The notes under the pieces were generated by a model. That model was given only the letters and a program-made list of their open reading frames with translations. It did no database searches and was not told where the DNA came from. This document shows, in pieces, positions 24,631 to 33,828 of a DNA stretch of 49,768 nt. This stretch comes from an uncultured Oscillatoriales cyanobacterium (GTDB taxonomy: Bacteria; Cyanobacteriota; Cyanobacteriia; Cyanobacteriales; Microcoleaceae), in assembly GCA_903893625.1 (NCBI GenBank), contig CAITND010000206.1, positions 1 to 49,768 on the forward strand, given 5' to 3'. The position numbers and the translations under genes were made by a program. Positions within the stretch are counted from its first letter, which is position 1. Every line of letters starts with the position of its first letter.

Positions 24631-26286
24631 ATGATTATTAAAGAAACAGCCTCTCTAATTACCCGGGATGGAATTCGACTGGATGCGGATATTTACCGAC
24701 CTGATACAGAGGAAAAATTGCCCGTTTTATTAATGCGACAACCCTATGGGAGAGCGATCGCATCTACCGTTGTTTACGCACATCCTAAATGGTATGCTCA
24801 ACAGGGGTATATTGTAGTCATTCAAGATGTGAGAGGACGAGGAACCTCAGAAGGAGAATTTAAACTTTTTATTAATGAAATAGAAGATGGTTTAGATACA
24901 ATTAATTGGGTTGCTAATCTTTCCTGTAGTAACGGTCAGGTGGGAATGTATGGCTTTTCCTATCAAGGAATGACTCAAATTTATGCCGCCTCTACCCATC
25001 CAAAGGCATTAAAAACCTTATGTCCAGCGATGATGAGTCATGATTTATATCGAGATTGGGCCTATGAAGGGGGAGCCTTTTGTTTATATGCTAATTTAGG
25101 ATGGGCGATCCAAATTTCAGCAGAAACGGCGCGATTAAAAGGGGATGAAACGGCTTATAATTCTCTTTATCAAACATCTCGAAACTTACCATTTTTTGAT
25201 GCTATTCCTGCTAGTCCAGATCTGTTAAAAATTCATGATCCCGCATCATTTTATCATGAATGGTTAGCCCATGATCAACCCGATGAATATTGGCAAAATC
25301 TATCCCCAAAATTAGAGAATTTAGATTTACCCATGCTGCATATTGGTGGCTGGTTTGATACCTATTTAAAAGGAACTGTTAATTTCTATCAAGAAATGGT
25401 CAATCTTAGCCAACACCCCCAACATTTAATTATTGGCCCTTGGTCGCATCTTCCCTGGGGTAGAAAAGTGGGGACACTCAATTATGGGTTAACCGCATCA
25501 ACCTTTATTGATACTTTGCAAATTCAATGGTTTGATACATTTTTAAAAGGCAAAGAAAATCCCATTTTTAATCAAAATCGGGTGTGTTTATTTGAAATGG
25601 GAAGTCAAGACTGGAAAGAATTTAAACAATGGCCATCATCCTCATCCCAAGTTTATTATTTATCAACAAATGGACTTGCTAATTTACGAGAAGATGCCGG
25701 AATTTTAACCCCAAATTGTCCTAAAAATCCTGAAGAAGATGTCTTTGTTCATGACCCTTGGCGCCCAGTTCCCGCCCTCGGAGGTCATGCCATGTATCCA
25801 ACAGGTTCCTTTGACCGTTCTAGCTTAGACTGTCGCAGTGATATTGTTACTTATACCTCTGAACCTTTGAGTCAAGATTTGCATTTAGCTGGAGATTTAG
25901 CAGTAGAACTTTATTGTACAGCAGACACGCCCAGTTTTGATTTATGTGCAATTTTATCGGAAGTAAAACCCGATGGCAGTGTCTATAATTTTAGTCAAGG
26001 TTATCAACGAATTAGTCTAACTAAATCTAACATAAACTCTGTTTTAAGTCAAGAAAAAATAATTGATTTATATCAAATTCAACTACAACCCACTTGTATT
26101 AAAATTCTGCAAGGGCATTGTTTACGTTTAAGCATAAGTGCGGCTTGTTTTCCTGCCTATCCGGTTAACCCAGGAATCGAAAAACCTGCTAATCAAACCC
26201 GTTTAATTGATCATCAAATTATCACGTTAAACATTAACTCTGGGGGTAATTTCCCCTCAAAAGTTATATTATCAACTCAAGATTAA
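24631..26286 (+). CDS. CocE/NonD family alpha/beta hydrolase (X-Pro dipeptidyl-peptidase-like)
   Basis: A 551-aa hydrolase from the ATG at 24631 (an in-frame TTG at 24622 is weaker). The N-terminal alpha/beta-hydrolase domain has the oxyanion-side 'RDGIRLDADIYRP', nucleophile elbow GFSYQG (Ser near 116) and the 'IGPWSH' histidine (near 275). The C-terminal jelly-roll domain starts around 330. Family members cleave esters or amides, such as cocaine esterase and acyl-amino-acid or glutaryl amidase; the substrate here is unknown. There is no signal peptide, so it is cytoplasmic. It follows the broken chemoreceptor, separated by ATCAGTT-type repeat sequence. Confidence 0.92.
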   Translation: MIIKETASLITRDGIRLDADIYRPDTEEKLPVLLMRQPYGRAIASTVVYAHPKWYAQQGYIVVIQDVRGRGTSEGEFKLFINEIEDGLDTINWVANLSCSNGQVGMYGFSYQGMTQIYAASTHPKALKTLCPAMMSHDLYRDWAYEGGAFCLYANLGWAIQISAETARLKGDETAYNSLYQTSRNLPFFDAIPASPDLLKIHDPASFYHEWLAHDQPDEYWQNLSPKLENLDLPMLHIGGWFDTYLKGTVNFYQEMVNLSQHPQHLIIGPWSHLPWGRKVGTLNYGLTASTFIDTLQIQWFDTFLKGKENPIFNQNRVCLFEMGSQDWKEFKQWPSSSSQVYYLSTNGLANLREDAGILTPNCPKNPEEDVFVHDPWRPVPALGGHAMYPTGSFDRSSLDCRSDIVTYTSEPLSQDLHLAGDLAVELYCTADTPSFDLCAILSEVKPDGSVYNFSQGYQRISLTKSNINSVLSQEKIIDLYQIQLQPTCIKILQGHCLRLSISAACFPAYPVNPGIEKPANQTRLIDHQIITLNINSGGNFPSKVILSTQD

Positions 26287-26378
26287 ATGTAGGTTGATCC
26301 CCTTGATAATCATTCTCCCTTTCTTCGTGTCTTAGTGCCTTTGTGGTTTCTTCTTTTTAAAAGATTTCACTGATGAAG

Positions 26379-28628
26379 TCAACCGTTAACCGTTAACACC
26401 TTAATATTTTGATACAGTTGATTCAGATATTTTTCAACCTCTGGAGGTTTAGCCGTAAAGCTAATATAAAAGGTTCCGGGTTCAGCCGTTTTTTCTAGGG
26501 ATTTTGCATAAATATCATCACTCCATTGTTCTGATTCTAATTGGATATTAATCTTTAAATTCGCTAACACCCCAGGAATAATATCATTATTGGCTTTTGT
26601 AACAATTAAACCACTTTTTTCTGATAATTCCACTAAACTCCCCATCAATAGACTTTCACCAATATGTTTACCTTCTAAAATTGAATATTGTAAAACGATG
26701 GGTATCGAAAGCGGATAAAAATGTTCTTCTTCCTTAGAAACAAATAAATTATATTGTCCTGCAATTCCTCCGACTTCATAAATTGTAATCGGCTTTTTCA
26801 CTCCTTTAGGTTGAACTAATTTGTGATTTTCAATTTTAATTAAATCTTGACCTGCTTCCTTTAAAGTCATTTCAGAAATTAAAATTTGTCCTCCCGTTGT
26901 ATAAGATTCAACGCGATAGGCTAAATTCACTTGATTACCCACAACACCGTATTTTGTGCGTTTTTCTGAACCAATATTTCCGACTACAACTTCCCCCGTA
27001 TTAATCCCAATTCCCATATCTAAAGCAGACAAATCCCACTGTTGTAATTTTTCATTCACCTTCTGCATCGCTAATTGCATCGCAACCGCACAAGCAATTG
27101 CCCGTTGAGCATCATCTTCTCGCAAGGTTGGGGCACCAAATAACACTAAAATTCCATCCCCCATAAACTCATCAATGGTTCCTTGATAGGTAGTAATTAC
27201 ATCAGCCATTGAGGATAAATAGAAGTTTAAAATTTTGACCACTTCTTCAGGTTGTAAACGTTCAGAGAGAGCCGTAAATCCTCGTAAATCCGAGGTTAAA
27301 ATCGTGATTTTTCGGCGTTCTCCTCCCAGTTTTAAACCTTCGGGTTTTTCGAGTAAATTAGAGACAATTTCAGCACTTAAATAACGCCCAAAAATATTGC
27401 GAATATCCGCCGCAGAACGGGCAATATAAGCGGTAATAGCGATCGCTGAACCTGCTAAGGCTAAAAAAGGAGGAACAACGGGAATCCACCATCCTTGAAT
27501 AAACAAAAGATAGGTACTTCCGAGTAAAACTCCCGTTGCTAAGAGCGAAATTAAAACCTGTCGGACAATTAATAATTTAACTTTAGCAGTCCCTCGAAAT
27601 TTCCAAGTTAAAATTGCCCCAGTTCCCGACCATAGAAATATCCAAATCCATTCTAAGGGATCAGAAATAGTTTGAATTAAAGGACGATGATCTAAGGCTG
27701 TACTAATAATTTGACTGGCTATATTGGCATGAATTTCTACCCCAGACATTCTTTCATTGGCTGATAATGTGTAAGGCGTTGAGATTAAATCTTTGAAGCT
27801 TTCACCGACAGAGCCGATTAAAATAATCCGATTCTTTGCCCAATCTTTAGGAAGTTTATCTGTTAAAATATCTTCAAAAGAAACAGTTTCAAAACTTTGA
27901 TTAGACCCTCGATAATTTAAAAAAACTTGATACCCTCCGGCATCTGCCCGAATATAACCGCCATCATTTTTAGCCAAGGGTTTAAATACAATATTGTTAA
28001 ATTTCCACCAATTATTTGTTCCGGGTACTATTTCAGGTGCAATTCCTTGAGAATCTAAATAAAACATCGCCAAGAATAACCCTAAACTGTAAACAGGTTG
28101 TTCTTGATCATTTTTAACTACTAACAACGCTCGCCGAATAATATTATCTTCATCTAAAATTAAATCATTAGCAGCGACTCGATTTTTTTCTTTTAAAATT
28201 GGAGGAGCCGCCACAGATTCTAAAGCTTCATCTCCAACCACTTTTTCAATTCCTATTAAATTAGGGGTATTTGCAAACAGTTTAAGCAACTGAGCATGAC
28301 CGGGTTCAAAGGGTAAATCTCGATAAATATCTAACCCAATGGCTATCGGTTTCATGGCTATCAATTTCTGGATTAATTTGGCATAAATTTCATCGGGAAC
28401 ATAACCCTGACCAATATATTTCATATCGGCTTCATCTAACCCAATAATCGCAATCCGTTGATCACGAGGTTCCGGTGGACGTAAGCGCATATATTGGTCA
28501 TAAACTGACCATTCCCAAGATTGTAAAAGACCAGAAAAACGCAGCAGGATTACAAGACCCGCCATCACTGGGGTTGTAATCCAAACGCCACGCCACTCCC
28601 ACACCAGTTGTTTAATTTTTGCTCCCAT
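26379..28628 (-). CDS. CHASE2-domain class III nucleotidyl cyclase, possible guanylate cyclase
   Basis: A 749-aa membrane protein: N-terminal helix (17-33), extracytoplasmic CHASE2 sensor (about 40-310), three membrane helices (about 320-400), class III cyclase domain (about 430-610) and a C-terminal PilZ-like or unknown region. Metal-binding aspartates are in 'TSDLRGFT' and 'FMGDG'. The base-selecting position that is Lys in adenylate cyclases is Glu ('IDEFMGDG'), and the partner Asp is Gly ('KYGVVGNQVNLA'). Glu/Gly is what I recall for the Synechocystis guanylate cyclase Cya2. It is 31 bp downstream of the DUF928 gene, probably one operon. Its stop lies in a CCGTTAA repeat. Confidence 0.9.
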   Translation of the reverse strand: MGAKIKQLVWEWRGVWITTPVMAGLVILLRFSGLLQSWEWSVYDQYMRLRPPEPRDQRIAIIGLDEADMKYIGQGYVPDEIYAKLIQKLIAMKPIAIGLDIYRDLPFEPGHAQLLKLFANTPNLIGIEKVVGDEALESVAAPPILKEKNRVAANDLILDEDNIIRRALLVVKNDQEQPVYSLGLFLAMFYLDSQGIAPEIVPGTNNWWKFNNIVFKPLAKNDGGYIRADAGGYQVFLNYRGSNQSFETVSFEDILTDKLPKDWAKNRIILIGSVGESFKDLISTPYTLSANERMSGVEIHANIASQIISTALDHRPLIQTISDPLEWIWIFLWSGTGAILTWKFRGTAKVKLLIVRQVLISLLATGVLLGSTYLLFIQGWWIPVVPPFLALAGSAIAITAYIARSAADIRNIFGRYLSAEIVSNLLEKPEGLKLGGERRKITILTSDLRGFTALSERLQPEEVVKILNFYLSSMADVITTYQGTIDEFMGDGILVLFGAPTLREDDAQRAIACAVAMQLAMQKVNEKLQQWDLSALDMGIGINTGEVVVGNIGSEKRTKYGVVGNQVNLAYRVESYTTGGQILISEMTLKEAGQDLIKIENHKLVQPKGVKKPITIYEVGGIAGQYNLFVSKEEEHFYPLSIPIVLQYSILEGKHIGESLLMGSLVELSEKSGLIVTKANNDIIPGVLANLKINIQLESEQWSDDIYAKSLEKTAEPGTFYISFTAKPPEVEKYLNQLYQNIKVLTVNG

Positions 28629-28659
28629 AGAGCCTATTTTATGGTGTATTTTGTACCGT

Positions 28660-29481
28660 TTATTGTGCAGATTGATCGTCAGGATTACTCACTGTTGGTT
28701 CCGGTGCGAAAGGAACATCTATAATTGATTCTTCAATTTTAATTGAATTCAGTAAACTTTTCCATTCCTCTTGCTGGGAATTTCGCAACTGAGCCATGAT
28801 CATTAATGTATCTTGCCAGAGGTTTTCACGGACATAAATTTCTGCTTTTTTTAACGGGTCTTTAGTTTTTTCTAGTTCCCTTTTTAGGGTAGGTGTTAGT
28901 TCGTTTCGTTGAATATAAACTTCTAAAAATGCCAGTTCTGGAAGAGAGGCAAAATCAGTAGAAGCAGAATTTTTATTTTGACACTTTATGGAAAATTGCC
29001 ATTTATATTGAATTCCTACTTCTAAAGCGACTGTTTTAGGTAAAGCAATCCTTACAATACTTCCCTCCAAAGGCAGTTGAATCATTGTATTGTACACATC
29101 ATTACCCTTGTGATCCACTAGAACAAATTCACCTAGCACAACCCCCGATTCAGGAACTGTTGTGTTATTAGATTCTTGAGAAAAAGTGATTTTGGGAATA
29201 TAAACAAAGAACGTTGGGTTAGCAGAAACCGTTGAGGTATTCTTACTTGGTACTAAAGCAGTCATTGGTATCTCACTGATCTTGCACTCACCTGTCCGTG
29301 TTCCACCTCCGGCGGTACTTACTGGCCCTTCCCCATCGGGTACATCAGGAAATTTTAAACTGATTTCCATTGAAGAGTTAACTGGGTTTTTAACTTGAGA
29401 AGGAATCGTAGCTAGACTCGCTGTAATAGGCAACATTATCCCTAAAATCAGACTCAAACAACCAACAGACTTGATAACCAT
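28660..29481 (-). CDS. DUF928 family secreted protein
   Basis: A 273-aa protein from the ATG at 29481 (GGAGG 12 bases upstream). Residues 1-26 form a signal peptide (hydrophobic 'CLSLILGIMLPITASLA'). The mature part has a glycine-rich 'STAGGGTRTGEC' segment, an Ig-like beta domain ('YKWQFSIKCQN' with a second Cys) and a helical C-terminus. These are hallmarks of DUF928, a cyanobacterial family whose genes often sit beside CHASE2 proteins. Here it precedes a CHASE2 cyclase, so a periplasmic partner or ligand-binding protein for the sensor is a fair inference. Confidence 0.85.
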   Translation of the reverse strand: MVIKSVGCLSLILGIMLPITASLATIPSQVKNPVNSSMEISLKFPDVPDGEGPVSTAGGGTRTGECKISEIPMTALVPSKNTSTVSANPTFFVYIPKITFSQESNNTTVPESGVVLGEFVLVDHKGNDVYNTMIQLPLEGSIVRIALPKTVALEVGIQYKWQFSIKCQNKNSASTDFASLPELAFLEVYIQRNELTPTLKRELEKTKDPLKKAEIYVRENLWQDTLMIMAQLRNSQQEEWKSLLNSIKIEESIIDVPFAPEPTVSNPDDQSAQ

Positions 29482-29804
29482 GAGATTATGCCTCCTTATG
29501 TTGATGAAGATGATCATAAGATGCACCATCCAGATTAGAAAACCTACATCCGATCATGATTTGCTTCAACACGAAATTAGCAGATTATGGGAACTTATAC
29601 CTCTGAGACTGTCTTAGGGGTTAAGAAGTTGCCAAAGTGCTAAATTTTTTTATTTTAGACTTTGTTGTAAAAATAACATGATTTTAAGCGGGATTAAATT
29701 TGATCGCCAATAATTCAGTAAATTTTCATTCTCGGTAATACAGTTTAAATGCGTAACAGCTTAATTATGTTAAAATCGGGGGTTACTTTGATTTAGATTG
29801 CCAT
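29482..29804. other. Intergenic region upstream of the DUF928-cyclase operon
   Basis: AT-rich and without a credible ORF. It must hold the promoter of the DUF928 gene and lies downstream of the chlB terminator. I could not fix promoter boxes with confidence. Confidence 0.4.
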
Positions 29805-29827
29805 AAAAAAGGTGGGCATAGCCCACC
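29805..29827 (-). terminator. Rho-independent terminator of chlB
   Basis: On the minus strand, 7 bp after the chlB stop, GGTGGGC-TAT-GCCCACC forms a perfect 7-bp stem followed directly by six Ts. It is the clearest intrinsic terminator in the window. Confidence 0.92.
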
Positions 29828-29833
29828 ATACAA

Positions 29834-31360
29834 TTAGGCTCCTACGGCTTCTTTTGCCGCATACATTACTTCTAAGGAAATTTCGTTGAAACCTCGTTCA
29901 CGGGCAAATTTTTCGGTATTGCGTTTAACTTTACCGCGTACAAACCCAGGAACTTTATTCAGTTCAGTTTGGGCTTCTTTTGTCCAATTCAAATCAGAAC
30001 CAGCCGAAATTCCTTTGGTAATCACTTCTTTGGTATCGTGTCCGCCGAAGATTTCTAACAGGTGATCTTCCATTCCCAAAGTAAAGGAATTATAGATTAA
30101 ATCGGTAATTTGATTCGTTCCTTCATAGCCTAAAAAGGGTTTATAACCGATGGGGAAATTCTGAATATGAATCGGGGATGCAATCACACCGCAGGGAATA
30201 TCTAAACGTTTCCCAACGTGGCGTTCCATTTGGGTTCCAAAAATAGCAGAAGGTTCAATTCGGGCAATCATATCTCCGATTTGAGCATTATCTTCACTAA
30301 TCAGAACTTCATCGCAATATTCACTTACTTGTTCCTTAAACCAATCGGCATCATATTTGCAATAGGTTCCGGCACAAACGACATGAATTCCCATTTCCCG
30401 CGCCAGAATTTTTGTCATCGCGGCGGCGTGGGTATTATCCCCAAACACAACGGCTTTTTTTCCGGTTAAATTCTGACAGTCAATGGAACGAGAAAACCAA
30501 GCAGCCTGAGAAACATACAGGGTTTGATTATCAATATATTCGCTATAATCAACATCAGCCCCTTGAGCATTAATCACTTGTTGAATTTTGCGAATACAAC
30601 GGGCAGTTTCAACGACTCCCATCGGCGTAATATCAACACAAGGAGTGCCGAATTCTGCTTCTAAATACTTTGCCGCCATTAACCCTAATTCTCGATAGGG
30701 AACCAGGTTAAACCAAGCGCGAGGCAGGTTTTTTAAGTTGTGAACCGATGCTCCTTCGGGAATGACTTCATTAATTTCAATTCCTAAATCTACCATTAAC
30801 CGTTTTAACTCAGTGCAGTCATGATGGTTATGGAAACCGAGGGTAGATATTCCAATAATATTAACCGAAGGTTTTTCGGTTTTTCCTTGAGGTAGATCTC
30901 CTTTTTTCTTGGCTTTTTGAATATAAAATTGAACGATTTGTTGTAACGTCCGGTCAGCCGCTTGTAATTCATTAAATCGATAATGATTGACATCAGCTAA
31001 CATGACATCGCCTTTAGCATCCAGTTGGGCACGTTCAACAAAATTTTGTAAATCTTCTTGTAAAATACTAGAAGTGCAAGTGGGAGTTAATACAATTAAA
31101 TCGGGATGTTCTTCTCGATCTTTTCTAACAATATTATCAACAACTTTTTCTTGAGAACCCCGTGCTAAAACGTTGCGATCTACAACACTAGCCGTCACAG
31201 GGGTATAGTCCCGTTCCCGTTCTAACATAGACCGCATCACGTTGAAGTAATCATCTCCTAAAGGGGCGTGCATGATGGCGTGAACGTTTTTGAAGGAACT
31301 CGCAATCCGAAGGGTGCCAATATGGGCGGGGCCAGCATACATCCAATAAGCCAATTTCAT
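29834..31360 (-). CDS. chlB: Light-independent protochlorophyllide reductase subunit B
   Basis: ChlB pairs with ChlN to form the NB-protein, which with the ChlL iron protein reduces protochlorophyllide to chlorophyllide without light. The 508-aa length is normal for the family. The N-terminus [20 protein letters not shown], the '[15 protein letters not shown]' cluster-ligand region and the C-terminal '[24 protein letters not shown]' (split across the last 25 residues) are diagnostic. The catalytic Asp and Cys ligands occur in their usual contexts. It is a single-gene unit with its own terminator; chlL and chlN are not in the window. Dark chlorophyll synthesis is usual in cyanobacteria. Confidence 0.97.
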   Translation of the reverse strand: MKLAYWMYAGPAHIGTLRIASSFKNVHAIMHAPLGDDYFNVMRSMLERERDYTPVTASVVDRNVLARGSQEKVVDNIVRKDREEHPDLIVLTPTCTSSILQEDLQNFVERAQLDAKGDVMLADVNHYRFNELQAADRTLQQIVQFYIQKAKKKGDLPQGKTEKPSVNIIGISTLGFHNHHDCTELKRLMVDLGIEINEVIPEGASVHNLKNLPRAWFNLVPYRELGLMAAKYLEAEFGTPCVDITPMGVVETARCIRKIQQVINAQGADVDYSEYIDNQTLYVSQAAWFSRSIDCQNLTGKKAVVFGDNTHAAAMTKILAREMGIHVVCAGTYCKYDADWFKEQVSEYCDEVLISEDNAQIGDMIARIEPSAIFGTQMERHVGKRLDIPCGVIASPIHIQNFPIGYKPFLGYEGTNQITDLIYNSFTLGMEDHLLEIFGGHDTKEVITKGISAGSDLNWTKEAQTELNKVPGFVRGKVKRNTEKFARERGFNEISLEVMYAAKEAVGA

Positions 31361-31446
31361 AGAGTCGTTCTCCGTTAATAGGTGATGAGGACAGCCTTGT
31401 TTATGTTCTCAGAAATTGTGCCAATCGCTAGTAGTATTTATACGCA

Positions 31447-31630
31447 GCGATCGCACCCAGAAACCGGGTTTCTCAACCCCAAATCTTGATTTTAGACCCT
31501 AGACGAGAACTAGAAACCCGGTTTCTTAAATCTATATAGCGATCGCACCCAGAAACCGGGTTTCTCAACCCCAAATCCTGATTTTAGACCCTAGACGAGA
31601 ACTAGAAACCCGGTTTCTTAAATCTATATC
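31447..31630. repeat. Two tandem 92-bp repeats with HIP1 and AGAAACCGGGTTTCT palindromes upstream of chlB
   Basis: Unit 1 is 31447-31538 and unit 2 is 31539-31630; I count one internal difference (CTTGAT versus CCTGAT) plus the last base. Each starts at a HIP1 site GCGATCGC and carries AGAAACCGGGTTTCT and, about 40 bases later, its inverse AGAAACCCGGTTTCT. Either single palindromes or the pair could form hairpins. The rest of the 432-bp gap between chlB and the DUF29 genes is AT-rich without an ORF. Confidence 0.92.
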
Positions 31631-31792
31631 AGCATTTAGTTTGCCACTAAAACAATACTTTTGTTGTTTAATTGCAATAATTCTTAAATTTTGAGCAATA
31701 TTTTGTTAAATTGAATAGAAATGTTAAGTTGAATCCCAAAGACTTGACATAAAATTACAAATATGGGTTGAGTTATTTCTATTGAGGGAAAA

Positions 31793-32239
31793 ATGCGAAC
31801 ATCAGAAGATTGGGAATGGTTAGCAGCGAGTTCTGAATATTTAGCGGCGATCGCAGTTCAAGAGTTATTAGAGGAGCAAAAATTAATGGAAGCCGGAGAA
31901 GGGTTAGCGGTTTTAATTGAATCTATGGGAAAATCCAAGAAATTAGCCTTAAAAAGTCAATTAACCCGGTTAATGATGCACATTATTAAATGGAAATGTC
32001 AACCGGAAAAACGTACTCCCAGTTGGGAAACTACTATTATTTCCGCCAGAGATGAAATTGCAGATATTCAAGAGGAAGTTCCTAGTTTAAATCGAAATTA
32101 CCTAGAATCAATTTGGGAAACTTCTTTTAAAAAAGCAATCAGACAAGCGGAAAGTGAAATGGGAAAGAGATGTCAATTAATGGCTTTATCTTGGCAAGAG
32201 GTATTCGAGGAAGAATATACTTTATTTGATGATAATTAA
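31793..32239 (+). CDS. DUF29 family protein, copy 1 of 3
   Basis: A 148-aa soluble helical protein of the DUF29 family, common and often multicopy in cyanobacteria, function unknown. Typical features are 'LEEQKLMEAGEGLAVLIESMG', the central 'SQLTRLMMHIIKWKCQPEKR' segment and a Trp-containing 'SWETTIISAR'. About 80 N-terminal residues are almost identical to copy 2, while the C-terminal half differs much more. Fourteen bases separate it from copy 2. It probably heads a three-gene operon. Confidence 0.9.
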   Translation: MRTSEDWEWLAASSEYLAAIAVQELLEEQKLMEAGEGLAVLIESMGKSKKLALKSQLTRLMMHIIKWKCQPEKRTPSWETTIISARDEIADIQEEVPSLNRNYLESIWETSFKKAIRQAESEMGKRCQLMALSWQEVFEEEYTLFDDN

Positions 32240-32253
32240 ACTCAGGAGTTATT

Positions 32254-32700
32254 ATGAAAACGGCAGAAAATTGGGAATGGTTAGCTGCGAGTTCTGAATA
32301 TTTAGCCGCGATCGCAGTTCAAGAGTTATTAGAGGAGCAAAAATTAATGGAAGCAGGAGAAGGGTTAGCGGTTTTAATTGAATCTATGGGAAAATCCAAG
32401 AAATTAGCCTTAAAAAGTCAATTAACCCGGTTAATGATGCAGATTATTAAATGGAAATGTCAACCGGAAAAACGCAGTGGGAGTTGGGCTGTTAGCATTC
32501 GTTCAGCCCGTCAAGAAATTGCTGATATTCAAGAAGAAGTTCCCAGTTTAAATCGAAATTTTATTGAGTCAATTTGGGAACAATGTTTTCAACGATCAAT
32601 TAAAGATGCTGAGGATGAAATGGGTAAAAAGTGTTCATTAATTTCTTTATCTTGGCAAGAGGTATTTGAAGACGAATATAGTTTATTTGATTATAATTAA
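32254..32700 (+). CDS. DUF29 family protein, copy 2 of 3
   Basis: A 148-aa paralogue of the previous gene, preceded by CAGGAG. Residues 7-75 match copy 1 with about one change, and the DNA is likewise nearly identical there. After 'QPEKR' the two diverge (SGSWAVSIRSARQE against TPSWETTIISARDE), then converge again at the 'LSWQEVFE' C-terminus. That pattern suggests partial gene conversion. The function of DUF29 is unknown. Confidence 0.9.
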   Translation: MKTAENWEWLAASSEYLAAIAVQELLEEQKLMEAGEGLAVLIESMGKSKKLALKSQLTRLMMQIIKWKCQPEKRSGSWAVSIRSARQEIADIQEEVPSLNRNFIESIWEQCFQRSIKDAEDEMGKKCSLISLSWQEVFEDEYSLFDYN

Positions 32701-32713
32701 GGAGAAGGGGTTT

Positions 32714-33163
32714 ATGTCAACTCAAATGGATTGGCAAGATCTAGCCATGAGTTCTCATTATCTGACGGCATTAGAAGTTAAGAACTGTTTAAAACAGGGA
32801 AATATTATGGAAGCTACGATAGGTTTAGAGGCGTTAATTGAAGCAATGGGACGATCTGATAAACGAGCGTTAAGAAGTCAGTTAATTCGGTTAATGGCTG
32901 ATGTTATTAAGTGGAAATGTCAACCAAAAAAACGGACTTCTAGTTGGTCAACTACAATTTTATCAGCGCGGAATGAAATTGAAGCAATTCAGGAAGATAC
33001 ACCCAGTTTGAACCGAAATACTATTGATTCAATTTGGGATAAATGTTTTGAAAAAGCGGTCAAAGAAGCTGAAACAGAAATGAATCAAAAATGCTCATTA
33101 ATCTCTTTATCTTGGCAAGAAGTATTTGAAGAAAAATACACTGTCGAACCTAGAAACGAGTAG
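32714..33163 (+). CDS. DUF29 family protein, copy 3 of 3
   Basis: A 149-aa protein starting at the ATG at 32714 (MSTQMDWQDL) after GGAGAAGGGG; an in-frame ATG upstream overlaps copy 2 and is not likely used. It is more diverged from copies 1 and 2 (for example 'EVKNCLKQGNIMEATIGLEALIEAMG') but keeps the 'SQLIRLMADVIKWKCQPKKR' and 'SLSWQEVFEEKY' blocks. It converges on the Uma2 gene with a 5-bp gap. Confidence 0.9.
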   Translation: MSTQMDWQDLAMSSHYLTALEVKNCLKQGNIMEATIGLEALIEAMGRSDKRALRSQLIRLMADVIKWKCQPKKRTSSWSTTILSARNEIEAIQEDTPSLNRNTIDSIWDKCFEKAVKEAETEMNQKCSLISLSWQEVFEEKYTVEPRNE

Positions 33164-33168
33164 AATTA

Positions 33169-33762
33169 TTACCAAATTTCTGTTAAATCTAATATAAATC
33201 CTGGTAAGACATTTTCACCAGATAAACTCAAAGGTTGTTGTACAATTTCTATATCTTGATTGGGTCGATAAATACTAACGGTCTGATGTTTTCGGTCTAT
33301 TAACCAACCTAAACGCACCCCATTTTCAATATATTCTTGCATTTTCTCTTGGAGCATTTTTAAACTATCGGTTTTAGACCGTAATTCCAAGACAAAATCA
33401 GGAGCTAAAGGGGGAAATCCTTCTTGTTGTTCTAAAGTAAGTTGCTCCCATCGATCTTGACGTATCCAGGCGGCATCAGGAGAACGATTTGCACCCTTTG
33501 GAAGCAAAAATCCTGTAGAGGAATTAAACACTTGACCGAGTTTGGTTTGACGGTTCCATAACCATAATTGTCCTTCAATATCAATATTTTTTTTGCCTGT
33601 AATTCCTCCGGTTGGTGGCATAACAATTAATTCTCCGGTAGCGGTACGTTCTAATTTTAAATCGCGGTTAGCGATCGCAATTTCCATAAATTGTTCAGGA
33701 TTTACGATTAATTGAACCGTTGAGGGAATATTAACAGGTAATGTAGAAGATGATAATCCCAT
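33169..33762 (-). CDS. Uma2 family (DUF820) PD-(D/E)XK nuclease-like protein, copy 1
   Basis: A 197-aa protein. Uma2 is a cyanobacteria-rich family with a restriction-endonuclease-like fold. The core motifs are 'SPDAAWIRQDRW' (Asp) and 'PDFVLELRSKTDSL' (E-L-R-S/K), with 'MQEYIENGVRLGWLIDRKH' behind. The biological role is unproven; it is often present in dozens of copies per genome. It is a tandem paralogue of the next gene, with both N-termini (about 60 residues) and both C-termini nearly identical. Confidence 0.9.
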   Translation of the reverse strand: MGLSSSTLPVNIPSTVQLIVNPEQFMEIAIANRDLKLERTATGELIVMPPTGGITGKKNIDIEGQLWLWNRQTKLGQVFNSSTGFLLPKGANRSPDAAWIRQDRWEQLTLEQQEGFPPLAPDFVLELRSKTDSLKMLQEKMQEYIENGVRLGWLIDRKHQTVSIYRPNQDIEIVQQPLSLSGENVLPGFILDLTEIW

Positions 33763-33828
33763 AGTTTTATCCTTAAACTTTAATTCCTATTATAAACTGC
33801 TATAATCTTGCTGAGAACAAGAGAATTA

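Noticed and set aside
30218-30469. Plus-strand 83-codon frame inside chlB
   Set aside because: Antisense to a conserved gene with no independent support.
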